Assembly (NCBI GenBank): GCA_040772505.1
Contig: JAXGYA010000001.1
Span: 248,001-312,000, forward strand
Direction of reading: 5' to 3'
DNA length: 64,000 bases
Origin: Mariniphaga sp040772505
GTDB taxonomy: Bacteria; Bacteroidota; Bacteroidia; Bacteroidales; Prolixibacteraceae
The notes under the pieces are model-generated. The model saw nothing but the letters and a program-made list of their open reading frames with translations, ran no database searches and had not been told where the DNA came from. Of the stretch, positions 57,118 through 64,000 are shown piece by piece (position 1 is the stretch's first letter; every line of letters starts with the position of its first letter). Made by a program: the position numbers and the translations under genes.

Positions 57118-58386
57118 ATGAATATTTTGGTAGTTGGCGGCGGCGGCAGAGAACACGCCATAGGTTGGAAAATCAAACAAAGTGACAAGTTAAAAAATCT
57201 TTTTTTTACGCCCGGAAATGCCGGTACCCAATTGTTGGGAACGAACCTCGAAATTGAACCGGAAGATTTTGAAGGTGTCAAATCTGCAATTCTGGAAAAC
57301 AGAATCGATTTGGTGGTGATTGGTCCCGAAGTTCCGCTGGCTCAGGGGATTCACGATTTTTTAGCTTCCTGTCTGGAATTGGCAAAACTGAAAGTTGTGG
57401 GGCCCAAAAAAGAGGGTGCACAACTGGAGAGCAGCAAAAATTTTGCAAAAAGTTTTATGGTGCGCCACAATATCCCGACTGCCAGATATTTAACGGTTAC
57501 AAAAAACAACCTTCCACAGGGAATTCAGTTTCTCGATTCACTGAAGCCGCCTTTTGTTTTGAAAGCCGATGGGTTGGCTGCCGGAAAAGGTGTTTTGATT
57601 ATTGAAAATCGCCGGGAAGCAGAAACTGCACTGCAGGAAATGCTGAACGGCAAGTTTGGCGGTGCAGGCGATAAGGTGATCATCGAAGAGTTTCTCAGGG
57701 GGATTGAAGTTTCGGTTTTTGTAATCACCGATGGGAAAGATTATAAAATTTTACCCGAAGCCAAAGATTACAAACGGATTGGCGAAGGCGACACCGGACT
57801 GAATACCGGTGGCATGGGGGCGATTTCACCCGTGCCGTTTGCCGATGAAAAATTTATGCAAAAAGTGGAAGCGCGCATCATCAGACCCACTGTAAACGGG
57901 CTAAAAGCAGATGGCATTGAATACAACGGGTTCATTTTTTTTGGACTTATCAATGTTGACGGAAATCCCTTTGTGATTGAATATAACGTGCGATTAGGCG
58001 ACCCCGAGGCGGAAGTTGTTTTGCTGCGCATCAAATCCGACTTTGTTGATTTGCTGGAAGGAGCTGCTGATGGTACATTAGCGGAAAAAAATGTGGAAAT
58101 ATCTAACCAGAATGCTGTTACGGTGATGATGGTCTCCGGCGGTTATCCGGGGAGCTATGAAAAGGGAAAAATTATTTCAGCCCTTGATCTGGTTGAAAAG
58201 AGCATCGTTTTTCATTCCGGCACAAAATCCGACGGAAAAAACATTCTAACCAACGGAGGCAGGGTGCTTGCCATCAGCTCACTGGGCAACAACATGAATG
58301 AAGCTCTGGAGACTTCATACCGGAATGCGGAACGCATTCAGTTTGATAAAAAATATTATCGAAAAGATTTAGGCTTCGACCTGTGA
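57118..58386 (+). CDS. purD: phosphoribosylamine-glycine ligase
   Basis: 422 residues from ATG 57118 (MNILVVGGGGREHAIGWK); an upstream frame overlaps the DUF2723 gene. The ATP-grasp part has FVLKADGLAAGKGVLI and EEFLRGIEVSVFVITDG, and NTGGMGAISPVP and FGLINVDGNPFVIEYNVRLGDPEAEVVLLR follow. It makes glycinamide ribonucleotide in purine synthesis. It lies between the DUF2723 gene and a DUF6427-like membrane gene, starting 13 bp after the first and ending 1 bp before the second. Confidence 0.96.
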   Translation: MNILVVGGGGREHAIGWKIKQSDKLKNLFFTPGNAGTQLLGTNLEIEPEDFEGVKSAILENRIDLVVIGPEVPLAQGIHDFLASCLELAKLKVVGPKKEGAQLESSKNFAKSFMVRHNIPTARYLTVTKNNLPQGIQFLDSLKPPFVLKADGLAAGKGVLIIENRREAETALQEMLNGKFGGAGDKVIIEEFLRGIEVSVFVITDGKDYKILPEAKDYKRIGEGDTGLNTGGMGAISPVPFADEKFMQKVEARIIRPTVNGLKADGIEYNGFIFFGLINVDGNPFVIEYNVRLGDPEAEVVLLRIKSDFVDLLEGAADGTLAEKNVEISNQNAVTVMMVSGGYPGSYEKGKIISALDLVEKSIVFHSGTKSDGKNILTNGGRVLAISSLGNNMNEALETSYRNAERIQFDKKYYRKDLGFDL

Positions 58387-58387
58387 T

Positions 58388-59389
58388 ATGCTGTTCAAAA
58401 CACTTAAATCAAATAATAAAGTTAATTTTATTTTGTTCCCAATTATGGGAATTGCATTCTGGTTTAAAAGTGTTTGGAATCAAAATATTTATCCTTTTTC
58501 GCCGGGGGAAACTGATAATCTGCTGTTTAAGCCCATATATCTTTTTCTGAACAAGATTCCTTACCTGCCGAATATCATTACACTTACGGTGCTTATCGGA
58601 ATGGCTTTTTTAATGCTGAGTATTAACAATAAATACAATTTCATACGCATCAGGACAAAGCTGCCGGCACCGCTGTTTATCCTGATTATTTGCGGCTTTA
58701 CTGACCTTCAGGCAATGCATCCGGTTTATTTCGGCGCTTTTTTCGTTTTGATTTCCATCCACAGGATGTTTAATGCTTTCGGGCAAAAGCAGCCCTATTC
58801 CGCTGCATTTGATGCCGGCTTTTTCCTGGGAATTGCCGCACTGTTTCATTTTAATATCATCATTCTTTTTCCGGTATTTCTGATAGGAATCGGATTTTTC
58901 TCGCGCGAAACGCACTGGCGGGAATTTGTAATTCTGACCTTAGGGCTATTCCTTCCGTTTCTGTTTGCATTTAGTTTTGCATACGTAAACAACTCTACTC
59001 CTGAACTTATCGAAACTTTTGAATTAAACATCTTTTCACCGGTTAATCATATTCAATCCAATATTCCATTGCAAATCTATCTTGCATTCCTGAGTTTGCT
59101 TGTGTTGATGGGCAGCATCAGCATGGTTCAGCAATATGATGCAAAAAAAATCAGCTCACGGAAGTTTTTCATCCTGTTTTTGCTGCTTTTTATCTTTTCA
59201 TTAATCAGTATTATTGCAGTTCCCGGTGCTTCCCATGAAATGCTGATTATAATCTCCATTCCGGTTACTTTCCTTTTGTCCAATTTTTTTGTTTTTCTGA
59301 AAAGCCGCTTTTGGGGAAATTTCCTGTTCCTGCTGCTGTTTTTTTTAGTGATTGCACTGCAATTCTCAACCGCTTTCATAAATGGATAA
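58388..59389 (+). CDS. DUF6427-like polytopic membrane protein
   Basis: 333 residues with about nine hydrophobic helices. The N-terminus is cytoplasmic (MLFKTLKSNNKVN), then GIAFWFKSVW, ITLTVLIGMAFLMLSI, HPVYFGAFFVLISIHRMFNAFGQ, and a last helix WGNFLFLLLFFLVIALQF. I recognise this as the DUF6427 group often found after purD in Bacteroidota; the function is unknown. It starts one base after the purD stop codon, so translational coupling is likely. The following 226 bp have no supported gene. Confidence 0.75.
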   Translation: MLFKTLKSNNKVNFILFPIMGIAFWFKSVWNQNIYPFSPGETDNLLFKPIYLFLNKIPYLPNIITLTVLIGMAFLMLSINNKYNFIRIRTKLPAPLFILIICGFTDLQAMHPVYFGAFFVLISIHRMFNAFGQKQPYSAAFDAGFFLGIAALFHFNIIILFPVFLIGIGFFSRETHWREFVILTLGLFLPFLFAFSFAYVNNSTPELIETFELNIFSPVNHIQSNIPLQIYLAFLSLLVLMGSISMVQQYDAKKISSRKFFILFLLLFIFSLISIIAVPGASHEMLIIISIPVTFLLSNFFVFLKSRFWGNFLFLLLFFLVIALQFSTAFING

Positions 59390-59615
59390 TAAGATACCGG
59401 CATTGGGATTTTCCCTGTTTACGAACAATGGAACAGGTTTCAGGCTGATTGAACTGTGCTGAATCCGGGCGATTTGTTCTCTTTTTCCAAAGAACAGAAA
59501 AGAACGGAAAGCGCCATTAAACATAAAAAGGCTATCTGTTCATTACTATTTTGGTTCAAAATTTCTATTTGCTGAAAATAGCAAAAACAAAATGCCCGGG
59601 ATAGTCCGGTAGGTG

Positions 59616-61199
59616 CTATTTGATGTGAATCAGTCTGTTACCTTCATATTCAAACCATGCATCTTTTGCGTTTACACGAATATTGTGCACTCCCGGATTT
59701 TCCTTTACGGTGTAAGTTGCTTCCCAGATGTGCAAGGAATTGGAGTCGCCTCCCATTTTTCGCCAGGGAACATTATTTATCTGCTCTTCCCACTCTTTTT
59801 GTGCCAGCCTGACCGGATCTGTTTGGGTAACCCGTTTCATTTCAATCCAATTCCCATCATCACCGATTTTCATTTTTACAACGGCATTGGGGAGTGCGTT
59901 AAAAATATTTGCTGTCACTTTGATTTCATTGCCTGCATCGGTTTCAACAAAATCGGGGGCATCAATCTGCATTTGAAAACCTGCATCCATTCCTGCCGGC
60001 TTCCATTCAAATTTCCAGTCGTTTTTATTGATGTGCAAAAATCCGTATCCGTTTGGTGTTCCGTCAGACATCATGGCGTGCGGAATTCCGAATTCATTGG
60101 GTGCCCCGGACCACCAAGCCCCGCAGACTGTCCCCACACTAATCAGATGGTGCGGCTCACTGCCCGGATATCCGTCATCGCTGTCAATAAAACGATGAAA
60201 GTGCCTGTGTGTGTGAGCTGTGAGCGAAACACTATTGGGATGGGTTGCCAGCAGTTCGTAAAACTCTCTCTTTTCATTTTTATCATGCCATGCCGTGGAG
60301 CTCTCATAAGGAATATGAGCCAGCAGCACCAGCAGCTTATTTTTATCAATGCGCTGAATCTCATTTCGTAAAAACTGCATCTGATCTTTACCTAATCCGG
60401 TTCGGTAAAAATTTTTACCCTCTTCAAAAATCCACAAAATATTGTCAAGCACAATAAAATGTGCCTGCCCGTAACTGAACGAATAATACAGAGGCCCGAT
60501 TTTATTTCTCCATGCGCCGCGAAACTCCGCTTTGTTTGTGCCTGTGTAGTCTGAATCGTGATTGCCGGGAACATACCACATGGGAATTCCAAGGGTTGAA
60601 AGACTACTGAGAACATGGTCATACAGGCTCAGATTGTCAAACACAATATCGCCAAGGGTTATTCCAAAATGTGAATCGGTGTCTATCAATTCGTGAAGCA
60701 CATCCTTAGCCATATAATAGATTTCTGTATCGTTGCGTGGCTGGGTGTCGCCAAAAATTAACGCTTTGAATTTGCGCGGCGCTTTTTTGGGTAAGAGCGG
60801 AAAATCAACCGATTCAGGAAGCGGTCCGGTGGGTGGCATACCTTCAAATTTTGTCCCGGTTGCTCCGCCGGAACTATACATTTGATAAAACACCGGTTTA
60901 CGATTTTCATCAACAGGTGCAACCCAGTTTGCCGGCTGAATCACGAAAATGGCTGAATTGTCGCGAAGCAAAAGCTCATATTCTCCTTTCCGGTTAGTTA
61001 AAACCACATCTCTCCCGTTGGAAACTGCTACCCCTTTAAGTGGCTTATCTGAAGAATCATAAACTTCGTTTCCGTTTTTATCGTGAAAAACTACCCCCTT
61101 AACCGTTGCCGGAACCTGAGCATTTAAAACGGACTCGTGAACAAATGCAGATAAAAGCAAAAAAAGTGTTGCTAAAAAAATGGTGTTTAAATGTTTCAT
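59616..61199 (-). CDS. secreted calcineurin-like metallophosphoesterase
   Basis: 527 residues. The signal peptide (1-27) ends FVHESVLNAQ. An N-terminal CNA-B-like beta sandwich (about 32-100, GVVFHDKNGNEVYDSSDKPLKGVAVSN) precedes the catalytic domain, with FGDTQP, LGDIVFD, VPGNHDSDY, LLAHIPY and TAHTHRHFHRF as the dimetal ligands. A beta-rich C-terminal domain (about 370-527) is typical of the MetallophosC group. It probably removes phosphate from sugars, nucleotides or phosphodiesters outside the cytoplasm. It stands alone, convergent with the DUF6427-like gene. Confidence 0.9.
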   Translation of the reverse strand: MKHLNTIFLATLFLLLSAFVHESVLNAQVPATVKGVVFHDKNGNEVYDSSDKPLKGVAVSNGRDVVLTNRKGEYELLLRDNSAIFVIQPANWVAPVDENRKPVFYQMYSSGGATGTKFEGMPPTGPLPESVDFPLLPKKAPRKFKALIFGDTQPRNDTEIYYMAKDVLHELIDTDSHFGITLGDIVFDNLSLYDHVLSSLSTLGIPMWYVPGNHDSDYTGTNKAEFRGAWRNKIGPLYYSFSYGQAHFIVLDNILWIFEEGKNFYRTGLGKDQMQFLRNEIQRIDKNKLLVLLAHIPYESSTAWHDKNEKREFYELLATHPNSVSLTAHTHRHFHRFIDSDDGYPGSEPHHLISVGTVCGAWWSGAPNEFGIPHAMMSDGTPNGYGFLHINKNDWKFEWKPAGMDAGFQMQIDAPDFVETDAGNEIKVTANIFNALPNAVVKMKIGDDGNWIEMKRVTQTDPVRLAQKEWEEQINNVPWRKMGGDSNSLHIWEATYTVKENPGVHNIRVNAKDAWFEYEGNRLIHIK

Positions 61200-61500
61200 T
61201 TGATAACAAATTTTTAGTAATTAACTCGAGTTTCCCTGTTGATAACTATTTGAGAACTAAGGGCATATAAAATTAAAAAATGTTGCATGTCATAGCTTAA
61301 AAAGCAATATTTGAGTTAGTTATAAAACAAATACGACATGCAACAATCGAAAAATACGAAAATTAATTGAGAATTTCAAAAATTTATTGATAGTGATAAT
61401 AAAACAGGTCTTTATCCGGAAGAAACCATTAGAAGTAAATCGATTCTTCAATTTTATCTTGTCGATTATCAATGGAGTGATCGATTTTTGCTCAGTTCTC
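61200..61500. other. A+T-rich intergenic region with an 11-bp inverted repeat
   Basis: Holds TGTTGCATGTC (61281-61291) and its exact complement GACATGCAACA (61335-61345), 43 bp apart. From 61339 an open frame with one internal stop (MQQSKNTKIN, then EFQKFIDSDNKTGLYPEE...) runs to the next gene; it could be a remnant of a lost gene. No intact gene is supported. Confidence 0.5.
61281..61345. repeat. inverted repeat TGTTGCATGTC / GACATGCAACA
   Basis: Perfect 11-bp arms around 43 bp of A+T-rich sequence. It may be a residual transposon end, a regulator site or a weak terminator of the zinc-ribbon gene. Confidence 0.6.
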
Positions 61501-62598
61501 TCAAAATATTATTATCAACGCTCCTATAATGGCCAGTATCGCTACAATCAGCATTATTATCTTCGTTATGCTCTTCGGATATTCGCCAATTACTTGTCCG
61601 GTTCGTCCGTTTACCACAAACTGATACAGTTTGCCGTTGAATTTAAAGGCACTGATCCATATTGGCAGCAGCAGTAGTTTGAACTTAAGGTCGTTGTATT
61701 GCGTATGTTTACTGCGAATTTTTTGACGATTACCCCCGATATCCGCTTTAATGCTACTTTCAATTTCTGTATCCATCTTCTTTTTGGCCTCGTTTACCCC
61801 GTCTCTGAAATCGATTTGATATATTTCTGTGATAAATCCTGCCGTAAACTCGGGACGGTAAGCCACGCAGTTCATCATATCCCAATTGGTCAGTTTATTC
61901 ATGATTTTTTTGGGAAGAGTTGTAGCAGCAGGCACAACTATATCGTCAAATGGTAGCGTTATAGTGCCATATCTTGGATACCAATCTGTTACAGTTCGTT
62001 TCGACTCTTCCCCTTTGTTGTTGAGATATATTTCGGTTCGGTCTTCACCTCGCTCACCTCTATAGTCAGTAGTGGTATTTGCATCGTAAGTCCAAAATGG
62101 CAGATAAACGCCTTTGAATCTATCTGCGTCAACTTCTCTTTTCTTTAGCTCCGATGGCAGAAACCACTTCTTGCCCAACCATTTTTTAAAGTTTGCGCTG
62201 CTCTCTTTTTCCGTTATTTTAAACGGAAGTAGGTATTCCGGTTGCCAGAAACGTTTTACCGATGCTTCGTTTAATATAAGCGGCGTAGAACAAAACACAC
62301 ATTTTGCTGCCGAAACATTGGGCGCGAGGGTAGTGGTAGCACCACATTGCCGGCATTTTATTTCGGTAACTTCCACGGTTTGTTCCTCGCTGCTTTCATC
62401 GGCGCGGTCTTTCCAGTGCATGAAATCGTTTTCCTCTATTTCGGCGGCGGTGTGGTCCAATTCTGCGCTGTGCCCGCAGTACATACATTTCAGGTCTTCA
62501 TCGGCAGGCGAGTACTGCATAATGCCACCACAGGATTTACACTTGGTTTGCAGTGCATCGCTAATGGCTTGTTTTGGTTCGTTCATAGTTTCGCTCAT
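61501..62598 (-). CDS. double zinc-ribbon membrane protein
   Basis: 365 residues. Two zinc ribbons at the N-terminus: CKSCGG...CMYCGH (about 20-42) and CRQCGA...CVFCST (about 81-104). A middle domain of WDMMNCVAYRPEFTAGFITEIYQIDF type follows, and a C-terminal membrane helix, TKIIMLIVAILAIIGALIIIF. Similar proteins are often labelled TFIIB-type zinc ribbon or primosomal-like, but no function is proven. It starts inside the last codon of the leucine-rich-repeat gene (4-bp overlap), so they share a transcript. Confidence 0.8.
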   Translation of the reverse strand: MSETMNEPKQAISDALQTKCKSCGGIMQYSPADEDLKCMYCGHSAELDHTAAEIEENDFMHWKDRADESSEEQTVEVTEIKCRQCGATTTLAPNVSAAKCVFCSTPLILNEASVKRFWQPEYLLPFKITEKESSANFKKWLGKKWFLPSELKKREVDADRFKGVYLPFWTYDANTTTDYRGERGEDRTEIYLNNKGEESKRTVTDWYPRYGTITLPFDDIVVPAATTLPKKIMNKLTNWDMMNCVAYRPEFTAGFITEIYQIDFRDGVNEAKKKMDTEIESSIKADIGGNRQKIRSKHTQYNDLKFKLLLLPIWISAFKFNGKLYQFVVNGRTGQVIGEYPKSITKIIMLIVAILAIIGALIIIF

Positions 62599-64000
62599 GG
62601 TTTTATAATTTTAAATGACCTGTTTTCTTTATCCATTTGCAGGGTAACCATATACATTCCACTTACAAATGCCGACAAATCAATTGCTTCCCTTTGGTTT
62701 GGATTGTTTTTTTCAAAAACCGTTCTTCCCACCACATCAGAAATTTTTATGCTTTGAACCCTATTTCCTGCAAAATCAAAGTTTAAAATTCCATTGGTTG
62801 GATTTGGATACATTGAAATATCCTGTTCTTTAAAATCACTTGCAGAAGTGGTACATTCCGATTCAGTAGTAACAAACTTTGCTGTTGCATCTTTTAACCA
62901 GCCGGATAAATAGCTTGCTGCTTTATTGTTGACATAAATACAAGTTAAATCAGGATTGCTACTTGCAGCAAAATCTGTCATCTTATCATTTTTCCCATTC
63001 CTTATATCCAACGTAATTAACTTATTAGAGCTGCATTCCAAACCTGTTAAAGCAGTGTTTTTAGATAAATCTAAACTTGTTAGCGCATTATGATAGCACT
63101 CCAAAAATCTCAATGCCGTATTTGCTGAGAGATTTAAAACCTCAAGCTTATTGGAATAGCATGATAAAATAGATAAACCCGCACATTTAGAAACATTAAG
63201 ACTTTTAAGTTGATTAGCACTGCATTCCAGATACCACAATGCTTTATTTGAAGAAAGATCCAAAGATGAAAGATTATTTCCTTCACATGATAAATCTTCT
63301 AAAGCTATATTTGATGATAGATTTAGCGTTGAAAGTTGATTGCCACCGCAGTCCAGAGAAACCAGAGCCGTATTTTTAGATACATCCAAATTTTTAAGCT
63401 TATTTGAAGAACAACTCAAATTGGTTAACAACTTATTGGCTGATACATTCAAACTTGTAAGCCCGGTAGAATAACAACTCAAATTAGTTAAAAGCTTATT
63501 GGCCGATACATCCAAACTTAAAAGTTCGTTAAAAGAGCAATCCAGCTCTGTTAACGCCACAAAGTCCTGAATCCCTGTTAAATCCTTGATGTTTTTGTTT
63601 GATACATCCAAAGATTTAATTGTTTTTAAGTTGGCTGTTGGTACATTATTGCCTACAGCACCTGCGCCATGCCCCAAAGTTTTTAGTGCTTGCAGAAAAT
63701 TATTGTCGGGAATAAGGGTATAAGCCACCGTTTCGCCACATTCCGATTCGTTATTGGCAAACATTGCAGTTTCAGCTATTATCCAGTCAAATAATCTACC
63801 ATCTGTTTTGTCGTCTACATATATACAAGTTAAATTAGGATTAGATTGAGCATAAAAATCAGTTACATTTTTATTATTTCCATTTCTCATGTCTATACTT
63901 ATAAGCTGATTTTCATAACAAGTTACATACTCTATCGCTGTATTTTTAGACAAATCCAAACTTTTAATTGCATTATCACCGCAATTCAAAAAAGTCAACT
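62595..64000 (-). CDS. leucine-rich-repeat protein with T9SS sorting domain (5' end outside the window)
   Basis: At least 467 residues; the start is beyond the right edge. It contains at least nine LRR units of about 21 residues with the pattern LxSLDLSxNxALxxLxCSxNQL, split by two spacers, each with YAQSNPNLTCIYVD or FAASSNPDLTCIYVN. The last ~75 residues form a type A T9SS sorting domain: ISMYPNPTNGILNFDF, then VQSIKISDVVGRTVFE and a terminal KIIKP. The protein would be exported by SprA-dependent secretion and anchored at the surface. Ligand unknown; bacterial LRRs of this kind mostly bind proteins or glycans. Confidence 0.9.
   Translation of the reverse strand, partial: LTFLNCGDNAIKSLDLSKNTAIEYVTCYENQLISIDMRNGNNKNVTDFYAQSNPNLTCIYVDDKTDGRLFDWIIAETAMFANNESECGETVAYTLIPDNNFLQALKTLGHGAGAVGNNVPTANLKTIKSLDVSNKNIKDLTGIQDFVALTELDCSFNELLSLDVSANKLLTNLSCYSTGLTSLNVSANKLLTNLSCSSNKLKNLDVSKNTALVSLDCGGNQLSTLNLSSNIALEDLSCEGNNLSSLDLSSNKALWYLECSANQLKSLNVSKCAGLSILSCYSNKLEVLNLSANTALRFLECYHNALTSLDLSKNTALTGLECSSNKLITLDIRNGKNDKMTDFAASSNPDLTCIYVNNKAASYLSGWLKDATAKFVTTESECTTSASDFKEQDISMYPNPTNGILNFDFAGNRVQSIKISDVVGRTVFEKNNPNQREAIDLSAFVSGMYMVTLQMDKENRSFKIIKP

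Noticed and set aside
59382..59462. 26-codon ORF overlapping the end of the DUF6427-like gene
   Set aside because: No family resemblance and no sign of selection that can be seen; likely chance.

Overview
The window reads as chromosomal DNA of a member of the Bacteroidota, most likely a marine or anaerobic Bacteroidales/Marinilabiliales-type organism. Supporting signs are a SusC/SusD pair controlled by an ECF sigma factor and FecR, a type IX secretion sorting domain, GldA, DUF4271, the long form of IspG, and promoters of the TAnnTTTG type. Nothing in the sequence identifies a species.

Layout. Positions 1-3426 hold the end of an rRNA operon: internal spacer, 23S, 5S and a strong terminator. 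From 3489 to 7522 come a COG0731-type radical SAM gene, a DUF2147 gene, cstA and an FMN_bind-like/HEAT-like gene. Three of these four carry single-base frameshifts. From 25312 down to 6388 on the minus strand lies one polysaccharide-utilisation-type locus: ECF sigma, FecR, SusC, SusD, sulfatase, three paralogous secreted FAD oxidoreductases, and two paralogous exported proteins with an FMN_bind-like DxxTGAT or DxxTAAT motif. Two insertions have hit this locus. An IS4-family element (18123-19433) splits SusC and leaves an exact 9-bp target duplication. A cassette of GGGGG/CCCCC palindromes with a DUF559 nuclease gene (23774-24735) sits between the sigma factor and FecR.

From 25397 to 48300 the content is mostly housekeeping: M3 peptidase, ispG and gldA (divergent), an AhpD-like protein, pntB-pntAB-pntAA, two superoxide dismutases (one exported), a DUF2520-kdsC-maf cluster, a sialidase-like lipoprotein with gltX, a U32 peptidase-family gene, an outer-membrane protein, a DUF5009 acyltransferase-like gene, an acyl-CoA synthetase, and DUF4271-hemD. 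rnpA then meets the aromatic amino-acid operon tail to tail. That operon (tyrA, then DAHP synthase/chorismate mutase) has a complete transcription attenuator upstream: promoter, leader peptide rich in Tyr and Phe, and terminator with a possible antiterminator. Next come fba, an Fnr-like regulator with a perfect TTGAT-N4-ATCAA box in front of it, pgeF, a DUF2723 membrane protein, purD, a DUF6427-like gene, a secreted metallophosphoesterase, a zinc-ribbon membrane protein, and a leucine-rich-repeat T9SS protein that runs off the right edge.

The most interesting items are the tyrA attenuator, the DUF559/palindrome cassette, the flavin-based redox content of the PUL, and the recent IS insertion that can be reverted in silico to an intact SusC frame. 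The indels at 3.5-7 kb and in the IS transposase may be sequencing errors or real decay. The sequence alone cannot decide between them.
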